NCBI GenBank assembly: GCA_041661965.1
Contig: JBAZTH010000002.1
Location: 310,001-374,000, forward strand
Length of the DNA: 64,000 nucleotides
Origin: Candidatus Margulisiibacteriota bacterium
GTDB taxonomy: Bacteria > Margulisbacteria > WOR-1 > O2-12-FULL-45-9 > XYB2-FULL-48-7
Direction of reading: 5' to 3'
Shown: positions 43,039 to 52,337 of the stretch, piece by piece
Numbering within the stretch: position 1 is the stretch's first letter
How the letters are laid out: the number at the start of each line of letters is the position of its first letter
Program-made: the position numbers and the translations under genes
Notes under the pieces: generated by a model
What the model was told of the DNA's origin: nothing
What the model saw: only the letters and a program-made list of their open reading frames with translations
Database searches by the model: none

Positions 43039-44028
43039 GTGATCCGAATCGCGATTGACGCGATGGGGGGCGATCATGCCCCCGCGGAAATCGTCAAAGG
43101 AGCGGTCCAGGCTTCGCTTGAACTTCCTATCGAACTGATCCTGGTCGGGAAAGCCGATAAAATCAGCAAAGAGCTCTCCAAATATAAAAAAAAGGGGAGT
43201 CTCTCTGTTGTCCACGCCGAAGAGGTCATTACCAATAATGAAGCTCCGGTTTCGGCGGTCAAGCAAAAAAAGAATTCCTCTCTCAACCTCGCCGTTGCCC
43301 TAGTCAAAAACAAGGAAGCGGTCGCCCTGGTTTCGGCCGGTAATACCGGCGCTTTAATGGCCGCTTCCCTTTTCGGCCTGGGACGAATTCCCGGGATCGA
43401 ACGGCCGGCGATCGCCGGCTTTTTCCCAACTAAAAAACGACCGGTCTTAATGCTCGATATCGGCGCCAATTCCGACTGCAAACCCAAACAATTAATGCAA
43501 TTTGCCGAGATGGGGGCGCAATTCGTCGAATACGTCCTGCACGTTAAAGCTCCCCGGGTTGGGCTGCTCAACATCGGGGAAGAAAGAGAAAAAGGGAACA
43601 CGCTGACGACCGAGGCCTGGCCGCTGCTCAAGTCGGCTCCGATCAACTTTGTCGGGAATGTCGAGCCAAAAGAGGTCTTCTCCGGCGAGCTCGATGTCGT
43701 GGTCAGCGACGGCTTTGTCGGCAACCTGGCGCTTAAATTCGGCGAATCGGTCAGCGGCTTCCTCTTTGACCTGATCAAAAAAGAACTCACCAAAAACCCG
43801 ATCACCTACTTCGCCGCCTTCCTCCTCCTCCCGGCCTTTGCCGGGATCAAAAAAAAGACCGATTACGACGAATACGGCGGGGCGCCAATGCTCGGGATTA
43901 ACGGCATTGTGATAAAAGCCCATGGCCGGGCCAAGGCCAAGGCGATAAAAAACGCGGTCCGGGCCGCCTACGAAGCCCACAATCAGGACATCGTCGGCCG
44001 GATCTCAAAACTGGAGAAAGAACAATGA
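43039..44028 (+). CDS. plsX: Phosphate acyltransferase PlsX
   Basis: Converts acyl-ACP to acyl-phosphate for phospholipid synthesis. 329 residues from a GTG: IAIDAMGGDHAP, the NNEAPVSAVKQKKNSSL segment near 73, SAGNTGALMAA near 100, LDIGANSDCKP near 140, GNVEPKEVFSG near 212 and EYGGAPMLGING near 280. The stop overlaps the fabH start. Confidence 0.96.
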   Translation: MIRIAIDAMGGDHAPAEIVKGAVQASLELPIELILVGKADKISKELSKYKKKGSLSVVHAEEVITNNEAPVSAVKQKKNSSLNLAVALVKNKEAVALVSAGNTGALMAASLFGLGRIPGIERPAIAGFFPTKKRPVLMLDIGANSDCKPKQLMQFAEMGAQFVEYVLHVKAPRVGLLNIGEEREKGNTLTTEAWPLLKSAPINFVGNVEPKEVFSGELDVVVSDGFVGNLALKFGESVSGFLFDLIKKELTKNPITYFAAFLLLPAFAGIKKKTDYDEYGGAPMLGINGIVIKAHGRAKAKAIKNAVRAAYEAHNQDIVGRISKLEKEQ

Positions 44029-44984
44029 AAGCTAAAATAATCGGCACCGGTTCCTGTATTCCCGCGAAAATCGTGACCAACGACGACCTGTCGAAGATAG
44101 TCGAGACCTCGGATGAATGGATCCGGGAACGGACCGGGATCCGGGAACGGCGGGTCACCGATGACGCGACCGCGACCTCTGACCTGGCGGTTATCGCCGC
44201 CGAGCGGGCGATGGCCAACGCCAAGGTTTCCGCCGCCGAGATCGAACTCATTATTGTTTGCACTTGTTCTCCGGACACCCTTTTCCCCTCCGTCGCGTGT
44301 ATTTTACAAGACAAGCTAAAGGCCGCGAATGCCGCCGCGTTCGATCTATCTGCCGCTTGCTCCGGCTTCAACTATGGCCTGGCTGTCGCCAGCAGCCTGA
44401 TCGAAGCCGGCCGTCATAAAACCATCCTCTTGGTCGGGGCCGATACTCTTACCAAGTACCTGGACTGGACTGATCGCGGGACCTGCATCCTCTTCGGAGA
44501 TGCCGCCGGAGCGGTCGTCCTCAAGGCCGACAAGGAACCGGGCGTTATCGGGAACTTCTGGAAAGCCGAGGGGAGCTTGAGGCAATCACTGGTCATGCCG
44601 GGAGGCGGCAGCCGGGACCCAGAGAACAAAAATGGACGCTTTATTCGGATGGACGGCAAGGAGGTTTTCAAGTTCGCCGTTCGGGCGCTGGAAACCTCTA
44701 TCGCCGAAGTCTTGAAAGCGACCGGCCGGTCGCTTGACGACGTGAACTTACTAATTCCCCATCAGGCCAACACCCGGATTATTGACCACGTTATCAAGAA
44801 AATGGGGTTGCCAAAAGAAAAAGTTTATGTTAATCTCCAAAAATACGGAAATACCTCGGCTGCTTCTGTTCCCCTCGCACTTGACGAGGCGGCGACTGAA
44901 GGAAGATTAAAGCGCGGCGACCTCGTCATCCTGTCCGGTTTCGGCGCAGGTTTGACTTACGGAGCCAACGCTATAATCTGGTAA
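44025..44984 (+). CDS. fabH: 3-oxoacyl-ACP synthase III (FabH)
   Basis: First condensation of fatty-acid synthesis from acetyl-CoA and malonyl-ACP. 319 residues with catalytic Cys in DLSAACSGFNYGL near 110, His in LIPHQANTRI near 244 and Asn in YGNTSAASVP near 275. Start ATG overlaps the plsX stop. Confidence 0.95.
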   Translation: MKAKIIGTGSCIPAKIVTNDDLSKIVETSDEWIRERTGIRERRVTDDATATSDLAVIAAERAMANAKVSAAEIELIIVCTCSPDTLFPSVACILQDKLKAANAAAFDLSAACSGFNYGLAVASSLIEAGRHKTILLVGADTLTKYLDWTDRGTCILFGDAAGAVVLKADKEPGVIGNFWKAEGSLRQSLVMPGGGSRDPENKNGRFIRMDGKEVFKFAVRALETSIAEVLKATGRSLDDVNLLIPHQANTRIIDHVIKKMGLPKEKVYVNLQKYGNTSAASVPLALDEAATEGRLKRGDLVILSGFGAGLTYGANAIIW

Positions 44985-45013
44985 TTTCCGTTGGCCATTT
45001 AGGAGGAACCATA

Positions 45014-46171
45014 ATGTTGGATTATTTATTGACCGAGGAACAGAAGATGATCCGCGACCTGGCCCGTAAAGTTGCCACGGAAAAAGCGCTCCCCAAGCGA
45101 GCCGAATGGGACGAAACCGGAGAGTTCCCCTGGGAAGCGTTAAAAGCTTTCTCGGAAGCCGACCTGTGCGGCCTTTACATTGATGAAGCTTATGGCGGCA
45201 TGGGAGCCAGCGTTTTCAATTTCTGTTTAGCGACCGAAGAAATCAGCCGGGTTTGCGGCGGCGTTGGCGTGACTTTTGCCGCTTCCGCTCTTGGCTCCAC
45301 CCCTATCCTCCTTTTTGGCTCTGAAGAACAAAAAAAGAAATATATGCCGCCGATCGCCGCCGGCAAAAAACTGGCCGCCTTCGGTTTAACAGAAGCCAAC
45401 GCCGGTTCTGACGCCGCCGGCCTGGAAACAACCGCGGTCAAAGAGGGCGATTACTATGTCCTCAACGGGACCAAGCAATGGATTACCAACGGCGGCGAAG
45501 CCGACACCTATTCCGTGATCGCCATTACCGATAAGACCAAGGGGCCGCGCGGCGCCTCGGCCTTTATCGTGGAAAAAGGGACCCCGGGGTTCACCTTCGG
45601 CAAAAAAGAGAACAAAATGGGGATCCGCTGCTCCGCGACCCGCGAATTGGTCTTCCAGGACTGCAAGATCCACAAGAGCCAGCTCCTCGGTAAAGAAGGA
45701 ATGGGCTTTATCGTCGCGATGAGGACCCTCGACATGACCCGGCCGGGGATCGGCGCCCAGGCGGTCGGCATCGCCCAGGGAGCGCTTGATGAATCGATCA
45801 AATACGCCAAACAGAGGATCCAGTTTGGCAAGCCGATCATTGCCCTGCAAGCGATCCAGCACATGCTGGCTGATATGGCGACCCAGATCGAAGCGGCCAG
45901 GGCGCTGGTTTACGCCGTCGCCAGGATGATCGACGCCGGGCACAAGGATTTCACCCTGTCGGCTTCCGAAGCCAAGCTTTTTGCTTCCGACGTCGCCATG
46001 AAGGTCACTATCGACGCGATCCAGGTCTTCGGCGGCTACGGCTATATGAAAGAATACCCGGTCGAAAAGATGGCCCGCGATGCCAAGATCACCCAGATCT
46101 ATGAAGGGACCAACCAGATCCAACGCAATCAGATCGGTTTAGCCCTGATCAAGGAAAGCATAAAGAAGTAA
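45014..46171 (+). CDS. Acyl-CoA dehydrogenase
   Basis: Flavoprotein of the acyl-CoA dehydrogenase family, electron partner Etf encoded next. 385 residues: AYGGMGASVFNFC near 57, GLTEANAGSDAAGL near 125, KQWITNGGEAD near 150, the flavin-binding RIQFGKPI near 272 and catalytic Glu in YEGTNQIQRNQIG near 367. This is the short-chain/butyryl type. AGGAGG Shine-Dalgarno in front. Lies in the fab operon and is directly followed by etfB with a one-base overlap. It may run in the reducing direction (enoyl-CoA to acyl-CoA). Confidence 0.92.
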   Translation: MLDYLLTEEQKMIRDLARKVATEKALPKRAEWDETGEFPWEALKAFSEADLCGLYIDEAYGGMGASVFNFCLATEEISRVCGGVGVTFAASALGSTPILLFGSEEQKKKYMPPIAAGKKLAAFGLTEANAGSDAAGLETTAVKEGDYYVLNGTKQWITNGGEADTYSVIAITDKTKGPRGASAFIVEKGTPGFTFGKKENKMGIRCSATRELVFQDCKIHKSQLLGKEGMGFIVAMRTLDMTRPGIGAQAVGIAQGALDESIKYAKQRIQFGKPIIALQAIQHMLADMATQIEAARALVYAVARMIDAGHKDFTLSASEAKLFASDVAMKVTIDAIQVFGGYGYMKEYPVEKMARDAKITQIYEGTNQIQRNQIGLALIKESIKK

Positions 46172-46953
46172 TGGACATCGTCGTTTGTATTAAGCAAGTT
46201 CCCGATACAACCGAAGTCAGGATCAACCCGGAAACGAACACTCTGGTTCGTGACGGGGTCCCTTCCATTATTAACCCAATGGACGAAAACGCCTTGGAAG
46301 CGGCCCTGCAACTGCGCGACCAGCACGGCGGCAAAGTCACTGTCATTACTATGGGGCCGCCCCAAGCGACGGAAGCGCTCCGCACTTCGATCGCCATGGG
46401 AGCGGACGAAGCCTTTCTCGTTTCCGACCGGGCCTTTGCCGGTTCGGACACCTGGGCGACCTCCTACACTTTAGCCCAAGCGATAAAAAAGACCGGCAAG
46501 TTCGACCTTATCCTCTGCGGCAAGCAAGCAGTCGACGGCGATACCGCCCAGGTCGGCCCCGGCATCGCCGAGTGGCTCAATCTGCCGCAAGTCACCTTTG
46601 CCGTTAAAGTTGCCAAAGAAGAAGCCGGCCTCAAGGTCGAGCGCTTACTTGAAGAGGTTAACGAGATCGTCTCCATTCCTCTCCCCTGTTTGGTTACCGT
46701 GGTCAAGCAGATCAACGAACCACGGCTTCCCTCCCTTAAAGGCTTAATGAGAGCCAAGAAAGCGGAGATCAAGACGCTTAGCGCCCAGGATATTCAAGCC
46801 GACCCCAAAAATATCGGCCTTAATGGTTCGCCCACTAAGGTGGTTAAGATCTTCACTCCTCCGCCCAAGGGAGGCGGCGAAATCCTGAGCGGAGAACCGG
46901 CTGATATGGTTGGCAAGTTAATCGATAAATTAAAAGAACGCAAGCTAGTTTAA
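46171..46953 (+). CDS. etfB: Electron transfer flavoprotein beta subunit
   Basis: 260 residues, starting MDIVVCIKQVPDTTEVRI. Shows the GKQAVDGDTAQVGP motif near 115 and LPCLVTVVKQINEPRLPSLKG near 170 typical of anaerobe-type (FixA/EtfB) proteins. The A-V-D-G-D-T-A-Q-V-G-P sequence is the form found in many bifurcating Etfs, in contrast to the mitochondrial type. Confidence 0.93.
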   Translation: MDIVVCIKQVPDTTEVRINPETNTLVRDGVPSIINPMDENALEAALQLRDQHGGKVTVITMGPPQATEALRTSIAMGADEAFLVSDRAFAGSDTWATSYTLAQAIKKTGKFDLILCGKQAVDGDTAQVGPGIAEWLNLPQVTFAVKVAKEEAGLKVERLLEEVNEIVSIPLPCLVTVVKQINEPRLPSLKGLMRAKKAEIKTLSAQDIQADPKNIGLNGSPTKVVKIFTPPPKGGGEILSGEPADMVGKLIDKLKERKLV

Positions 46954-46977
46954 TCCAAAGATTTATAAAGGTGGTTT

Positions 46978-48201
46978 ATGAGCATTACGGTGCTGGATAA
47001 GTGTACTGGTTGCACTCTGTGCGTTAAGGGTTGTCCTTTCGCCGCGATCACGATGATTGAGCTCGCCGCGGTTGGCGGGACGAAACCCAAAAAGAAGGCT
47101 TCCATCAACCTTGACGTCTGCACTCTCTGCGGCGCCTGCGTCGCGACTTGCAAATTCAACGCCATTGAGCTCAAGAAAGAACTCTCCGCCGCCAAAGATC
47201 TTTCCGCTTATAAAAACGTTTGGGTCTTCGCCGAACAACGGGAAGGCAAAATCCAATCGATCTCTTATGAACTGCTCTCCGAGGGCCGTAAATTAGCGGC
47301 CGACCTGAAATGCGAACTGGCGGCCGTTCTCTGCGGCGACCAAAACATCGAAGAAGAGGTTGAACACCTTTTTCATTATGGCGCCAACAAGGTCTATCTG
47401 ATCATCCATCCCGAGCTTAAACATTATCACACCGAACCTTATACCCGGGCGATCTCCGAAATGATCACCAAACATAAACCGGAGATCTTTCTGCTTGGCG
47501 CCACGACGCAAGGCCGCGACCTGGCCGCCCGCCTGGCAATCAGGATCGGCGCCGGTCTGACCGCCGACTGCACCGGTTTGGCGATTGATCCGGAAAAAAA
47601 GATCCTGCAACAGACCCGTCCGGCTTTCGGCGGCAATATCATGGCGACGATCGTTTCGCCAAACCATCGGCCGCAAATGTCGACCGTCCGGCCAAAGGTC
47701 TTCAAAAAGACTCCGCTCGACAAACCGGTCGCCGGTCAGGTCATCAAATTCAATCCCGTCTTAAACAAAGAAGACCTGATCGTTAAGCTCCTCGCTATCG
47801 TTCAGGATGAAAGCGTGAAAGTAAACCTGGCCGAAGCGGAGATCATCGTCTCCGGCGGCCGCGGCATCGCCGACGCCAAAAACTTCGCGTTACTGGAAGA
47901 ACTGGCCTCCCTCTTAGGTGGCGCGGTCGGCGCCTCGCGCGCCACGGTTGACGCTGGCTGGATCTCCGCTCACCACCAGGTCGGACAGACCGGGAAGACC
48001 GTTTCGCCAAAACTTTACATCGCCTGCGGCATTTCCGGCAAGATCCAGCATTTAGTCGGTATGCAAAGCTCCGATACTATTATCGCTATCAACAAAGACC
48101 CTGACGCTCCGATCTTCAAGGTCGCGACCTACGGAATTGTCGGCGACGTTTTGGAAATTGTTCCGCTTCTGATCAAGAAGCTCAAAGAATTGCGCCAGTA
48201 A
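46978..48201 (+). CDS. etfA: Electron transfer flavoprotein alpha subunit with N-terminal 2[4Fe-4S] ferredoxin domain
   Basis: 407 residues. Residues 1-60 form a bacterial ferredoxin with two complete cluster motifs (Cys 9, 12, 15, 19 and Cys 48, 51, 54, 58). The EtfA part follows, with its FAD-binding end: TVDAGWISAHHQVGQTGKTV near 325 and ACGISGKIQHLVGMQSSD near 352. Ferredoxin-fused EtfA is known from caffeyl-CoA reductase and related electron-bifurcating or ferredoxin-linked complexes. A Shine-Dalgarno-like AAAGGTGG precedes it. Confidence 0.93.
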   Translation: MSITVLDKCTGCTLCVKGCPFAAITMIELAAVGGTKPKKKASINLDVCTLCGACVATCKFNAIELKKELSAAKDLSAYKNVWVFAEQREGKIQSISYELLSEGRKLAADLKCELAAVLCGDQNIEEEVEHLFHYGANKVYLIIHPELKHYHTEPYTRAISEMITKHKPEIFLLGATTQGRDLAARLAIRIGAGLTADCTGLAIDPEKKILQQTRPAFGGNIMATIVSPNHRPQMSTVRPKVFKKTPLDKPVAGQVIKFNPVLNKEDLIVKLLAIVQDESVKVNLAEAEIIVSGGRGIADAKNFALLEELASLLGGAVGASRATVDAGWISAHHQVGQTGKTVSPKLYIACGISGKIQHLVGMQSSDTIIAINKDPDAPIFKVATYGIVGDVLEIVPLLIKKLKELRQ

Positions 48202-48210
48202 GGGGCATTT

Positions 48211-49083
48211 ATGAAACTAGCGTTCGTATTCCCCGGCCAGGGGTCTCAAGCCATTGGCATGGGGAAAGGCTTCGCCGAGGGTCTGCTCGACCGGGCCAAT
48301 CAGGCCTTGGGCTTCGATTTAAAAAAGCGCTGCCTGGAAGGGCCGGAAGATGAGCTAAAAAAAACGGCAATCCAGCAGCCGGCGATCTTTGCCGTTAGCG
48401 TCGCCGCATTTGAGCTCTTGCGCGCTAAGGGGCTGAAGCCGGATTTTGTTGCTGGACACAGCCTGGGTGAATATTCGGCTCTTTACGCCGCCGGAGCCCT
48501 CTCGTTTGAAGACGGGGTTAAGACCGTCAATCAGCGCGGACTTTTTATGCAAGAAGCGGTCCCCATGGGAGTCGGCGCGATGGCCGCCCTGCTCGGCGGC
48601 GAACGGGCCAAGATCGTGGAGATCTGCGCCGAGATCGGCGAAGTCTGGCCGGCCAATTTCAATTCGCCCGGACAGATCGTGATTTCAGGCAAAAAAGAAA
48701 AAGTTGAGGCGGCCGGGGAAAAGCTGAAAGCGGCTGGCGTTAAAAAAGTCATCCCGCTGGCTGTCTCCGCCCCTTTTCATTGTCCCTTAATGAAGCCGGC
48801 GGCCGATCGGCTTAAACCGCTGATCGACGCCCTCCCAATTAATGACCCGCAAGTGCCGGTCTTTGCCAATGTCACCGCCAGACCGACAATTTCGGCGACA
48901 GAGATTAAAGGGCTGCTCTACCGGCAGGTCTGTTCCTCGGTCCTTTGGGAGGATTCGATCAAGAACATGATCGAAACGGGAGTAACCAAATTCGTTGAAG
49001 TCGGTCCCGGCAAGGTCCTGGCCGGGTTGATCAAGAAAATTTCAGCAAACGTGGAGGTAATTTCATATGAAGAGATTAACTGA
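48211..49083 (+). CDS. fabD: Malonyl-CoA:ACP transacylase
   Basis: Loads malonate on ACP. 290 residues: FVFPGQGSQAIGMG at the start, the catalytic Ser in GHSLGEYSALYAAGA near 84, Arg in NQRGLFMQEA near 110 and His in SAPFHCPLM near 187. Overlaps fabG by 17 nt. Confidence 0.95.
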   Translation: MKLAFVFPGQGSQAIGMGKGFAEGLLDRANQALGFDLKKRCLEGPEDELKKTAIQQPAIFAVSVAAFELLRAKGLKPDFVAGHSLGEYSALYAAGALSFEDGVKTVNQRGLFMQEAVPMGVGAMAALLGGERAKIVEICAEIGEVWPANFNSPGQIVISGKKEKVEAAGEKLKAAGVKKVIPLAVSAPFHCPLMKPAADRLKPLIDALPINDPQVPVFANVTARPTISATEIKGLLYRQVCSSVLWEDSIKNMIETGVTKFVEVGPGKVLAGLIKKISANVEVISYEEIN

Positions 49084-49810
49084 TAAAGTCGCGTTCATTA
49101 CCGGGGCCGCCCAAGGGATTGGCAAGTCGATCGCCGTCGCGTTCGCCAAAGAAGGGGCGAACATTATCGTTTCCGATATTAATCTGGACCTGGCGAAACA
49201 GACCGCCGATGAGATCGCCAAGCTGGGAGTTAAGACCTTCGCCATCAAATCCAACGTCTCCGACCTGGCCGACGTCCAGGCCGGGGTTGCTGAAGCCCAC
49301 AAACATTTCGGCCGGATCGACATCCTGGTCAATAACGCCGGGATCACCAAGGACAACCTGCTCATCCGGATGAAAAAGGAAGAATGGGACGCCGTTCTGG
49401 GGGTCAACCTGACCGGGGTCTTCAACTGCACGCAAACGGTTTCCATCTTGATGATGAAACAACGATACGGTAAAATAATCTCGATCGCCAGCATTGTCGG
49501 CCAAATGGGAAATTTCGGCCAGGCCAATTACGCGGCGACCAAGGGCGGCGTGATCGCGTTCACAAAGACCGTGGCCAAGGAGCTTGCTTCGCGCAACATC
49601 ACGGCCAACGCTATCGCCCCGGGCTTTATCCAGACCGCGATGACCGATAAGCTGACCGATGAGGTCAAGCAGAAGATGATGGCCCAGATCCCGGCAGGGA
49701 AACTTGGCCAACCTGAAGATATCGCCAACGCGGCTGTTTTTCTGGCGAGCGCCGAAGCCGATTATATTACCGGCCAGGTCCTCGCGGTTAACGGCGGCAT
49801 GTACATGTAA
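49067..49810 (+). CDS. fabG: 3-oxoacyl-ACP reductase
   Basis: NADPH-dependent reduction of the keto intermediate. 247 residues: SDR nucleotide motif [21 protein letters not shown] near 84, catalytic Ser in [10 protein letters not shown] near 136 and Y-x3-K in NYAATKGG near 150. Start placed at 49067 ([10 protein letters not shown]), preceded by GGAGG. Confidence 0.95.
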   Translation: MKRLTDKVAFITGAAQGIGKSIAVAFAKEGANIIVSDINLDLAKQTADEIAKLGVKTFAIKSNVSDLADVQAGVAEAHKHFGRIDILVNNAGITKDNLLIRMKKEEWDAVLGVNLTGVFNCTQTVSILMMKQRYGKIISIASIVGQMGNFGQANYAATKGGVIAFTKTVAKELASRNITANAIAPGFIQTAMTDKLTDEVKQKMMAQIPAGKLGQPEDIANAAVFLASAEADYITGQVLAVNGGMYM

Positions 49811-49858
49811 TCCGCCTCTGGCGGATAGACGACGAACTATTGGCATCGATGATATAAT
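49811..49858 (+). promoter_or_regulatory. acpP: Short hairpin and extended -10 promoter before acpP
   Basis: Directly after the fabG stop is a perfect stem TCCGCC-TCT-GGCGGA (49811-49825) without a T-run. Then an extended -10, TG-A-TATAAT (49850-49858), lies 22 bases before the acpP ATG with no good -35. Extra transcription of acpP from here and partial attenuation by the hairpin are plausible, since ACP is needed in large amounts. Confidence 0.5.
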
Positions 49859-49880
49859 AATTGAAAGAGGGGGTGACGGA

Positions 49881-50126
49881 ATGGACGAACAAAAAGCTTT
49901 TGAGGCAGTAAAAAAGGTTGTTGCAGAACAGCTGGGTGTTTCTGAATCAGAAATTACCCGAGAGTCTTCCTTTGTCGATGATCTGGGCGCCGACTCACTT
50001 GACACAGTTGAGCTGGTCATGGCGCTCGAGGAAGCCTTCGGCATGGAGATCCCGGACGAAGACGCGGAAAAAATCAAGACAATCGGTGACACAATGACTT
50101 ACGTGATGGCTCACGGAAAGAAGTAA
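49881..50126 (+). CDS. acpP: Acyl carrier protein
   Basis: 81 residues, acidic, with the phosphopantetheine site DSL in [19 protein letters not shown] near 40. Leader with Shine-Dalgarno GAGGGGGTGA, unlike the leaderless first genes. Confidence 0.96.
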   Translation: MDEQKAFEAVKKVVAEQLGVSESEITRESSFVDDLGADSLDTVELVMALEEAFGMEIPDEDAEKIKTIGDTMTYVMAHGKK

Positions 50127-50131
50127 AAATC

Positions 50132-51091
50132 ATGAACCTACCAGAATTAAAAATTGGTCCCTTTACGGCTAAGATCCCAATCATTCAGGGCGGGATGGCC
50201 GTCAGGATCTCGACCGGCGCGCTGGCCGGCGCGGTCGCCGCGACCGGCGCCATCGGCGTGATCGGCGCTTCTGGTATGGCACTTGACGAACTTCGCAAAG
50301 AGATCAGAATAGCTCGTGAACGGGCGGCAGGCGGGATCGTTGCTGTCAACATCATGTTTGCCGCCCGTGAATTTTTCGAACTGGTCCAGACCGCGATCCA
50401 GGAAAAGATCGACTTGATCATCAGCGGGGCTGGTTTCTCGCGCGATATCTTTAAGATCGGGCAAGAAGGCAATACCCCCATCGTTTCAATCGTTTCGACC
50501 GGCCGACTGGCCGCGACCGCCGAGAAGCTAGGCGCCACCGCCATTGTGGTGGAAGGAGTTGAAGCCGGCGGGCACCTTGGCACTGACCGCTCCATCTGGG
50601 AGATCCTCCCGGAGGTCCGCCAGGCGACCAAGCTTCCGGTCATCGCCGCCGGGGGAATCATCAACGGAGCGGAAATGCTGAAGGCTTTCAAGGCCGGGGC
50701 CGACGGAGTCCAGATCGCGACCCGGTTCGTCCTGTCGGAAGAATGCAACGCCGCCAAAGCCTTCAAAGAAGTTTACCAAAAAGCAACCAAGGACGATATC
50801 GTCAAGATCTCCTCGCCCGTCGGCATGCCCGGCCGGGCGATCAAGACCGCTTTTGTCGCTAAGATCCTCGGCAAGACCGCGCCCAAACCGATCGGCTGCG
50901 ATTTCTGTTTGAGGCATTGCTCCTACGAATATTGCATCATCCAAGCGCTGAAGAACGCCCAAGTCGGCGATGTTGACAACGGGGTTGTTTTTTCCGGCGC
51001 TTATATTTGGAAGATCCCCGATCGGACCATCAAACCGGCCGCGAAGATCGTCGCCGAATTGGTCAAGGAATTTGAGGAGGCTCAATCTTGA
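50132..51091 (+). CDS. fabK: Enoyl-ACP reductase II, FabK type
   Basis: Flavin enzyme for the last reduction of elongation. 319 residues: [12 protein letters not shown] with the FMN site, VIVVEG-like segment [14 protein letters not shown] near 133, [11 protein letters not shown] near 170 and [10 protein letters not shown] near 193. A C-terminal cluster GCDFC...HCSYEYC (four Cys) is unusual and could hold a metal or cluster. Related nitronate monooxygenases share the fold, but the fab operon supports FabK. Confidence 0.88.
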   Translation: MNLPELKIGPFTAKIPIIQGGMAVRISTGALAGAVAATGAIGVIGASGMALDELRKEIRIARERAAGGIVAVNIMFAAREFFELVQTAIQEKIDLIISGAGFSRDIFKIGQEGNTPIVSIVSTGRLAATAEKLGATAIVVEGVEAGGHLGTDRSIWEILPEVRQATKLPVIAAGGIINGAEMLKAFKAGADGVQIATRFVLSEECNAAKAFKEVYQKATKDDIVKISSPVGMPGRAIKTAFVAKILGKTAPKPIGCDFCLRHCSYEYCIIQALKNAQVGDVDNGVVFSGAYIWKIPDRTIKPAAKIVAELVKEFEEAQS

Positions 51092-52329
51092 TGGCACAAA
51101 GAGTTGTAGTTACCGGGCTGGGAATTATCTCCCCTATCGGTATTGGCCACGATGTTTTTTGGCAAAACTTAGTCGCCGGCCGGAACGGGATCACGCAGAT
51201 CACCCGGTTTGACACCACTGGTTTTGACGCCAAGATCGCCGGCGAGGTCAAGGATTTCGACCCGTCCCGGTTTTTAGACAAAAAAGACGCGCGCCGGATG
51301 GCTCGCTTCATCCAATTCGCCGTCGCCGCCTCTAAGCTGGCGATTGCCGACGCCAACCTGACCATCGGCCCGGATAACGCTAACGACATCGGGGTGCTGA
51401 TTGGCTCCGGGATCGGCGGGTTGGACGTCCTTGAAGAAGCGGCCAGGACCTTGCACAGCAAAGGGCCGGACCGACTCTCGCCGTTCACCGTTCCTTTTAT
51501 GATCGCTGATATGGCGGCCGGTTACGCTTCAATCATCACCGGCGCCAAAGGCCCCAATTCCTGCGTCGTGACCGCTTGCGCTTCCGGCACCAACTCCATC
51601 GGTGAAGCTTTCAAATGTATTCAACGCGGCGCCGCCAAGGCGATGCTCGCCGGCGGGACCGAGGCCTGCATTACCCCGCTCGGCATAGCCAGTTTTGCCG
51701 CCGCCAAAGCCCTTTCGACCCGCAACGATGAACCTTTGCGCGCCAGCCGGCCGTTTGACAAGGAACGGAACGGGTTTGTCATGGGCGAAGGCTCCGGTAT
51801 TGTGGTTCTGGAAGCCCTGGAATCGGCGCTGGCCCGCGGCGCGAAGATCTACGCTGAAGTTATCGGCTACGGCATGAGCGGCGACGCCAACCATATCACC
51901 GCTCCGGCGCCGGGCGGCGAAGGAGCGGTCCGGGCGATCTTGGCCGCGATCAAAGACGCCGACCTCAAGCCGGAACAGATCGACTATATTAACGCTCACG
52001 GAACATCTACCGAACTTAACGATAAATACGAAACGATGGCGCTGAAGACCGCTTTTGGCGCTCATGTTAAAAAATTAGCGATCAGCTCCAACAAATCAAT
52101 GGTTGGGCACTTATTGGGCGCGTCCGGCGCGGTCGAATTCATCGCTACCATCCTCTCGGTCATGAATGATCTCGCCCCTCCGACCATCAACTACGAAAAC
52201 CCCGACCCGGATTGCGACCTCGACTATGTGCCGAACAAGGCCCGAAAAATGACCATTAACACCGCCCTCTCCGAGTCGTTTGGGTTTGGCGGCCATAACG
52301 CGACCCTGATCGTTAAGAAGTATAGCTAA
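51091..52329 (+). CDS. fabF: 3-oxoacyl-ACP synthase II
   Basis: Chain-elongating condensing enzyme. 412 residues from the ATG at 51091, which shares the last base of the fabK stop: [15 protein letters not shown], catalytic Cys in [15 protein letters not shown] near 163, His in [11 protein letters not shown] near 303, His in [14 protein letters not shown] near 340 and [12 protein letters not shown] near the end. Confidence 0.95.
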   Translation: MAQRVVVTGLGIISPIGIGHDVFWQNLVAGRNGITQITRFDTTGFDAKIAGEVKDFDPSRFLDKKDARRMARFIQFAVAASKLAIADANLTIGPDNANDIGVLIGSGIGGLDVLEEAARTLHSKGPDRLSPFTVPFMIADMAAGYASIITGAKGPNSCVVTACASGTNSIGEAFKCIQRGAAKAMLAGGTEACITPLGIASFAAAKALSTRNDEPLRASRPFDKERNGFVMGEGSGIVVLEALESALARGAKIYAEVIGYGMSGDANHITAPAPGGEGAVRAILAAIKDADLKPEQIDYINAHGTSTELNDKYETMALKTAFGAHVKKLAISSNKSMVGHLLGASGAVEFIATILSVMNDLAPPTINYENPDPDCDLDYVPNKARKMTINTALSESFGFGGHNATLIVKKYS

Positions 52330-52337
52330 AACACTTG

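Noticed and set aside
44952..44977. TTGACT and TATAAT within the fabH end, before the acyl-CoA dehydrogenase
   Set aside because: Spacer is only 14 bases and the boxes fall on conserved FabH codons; the gene has a normal Shine-Dalgarno inside the operon, so an internal promoter is not supported.
49076..50092. 338-codon minus-strand frame opposite fabG and acpP
   Set aside because: Shadow frame; both plus-strand genes have intact catalytic motifs.
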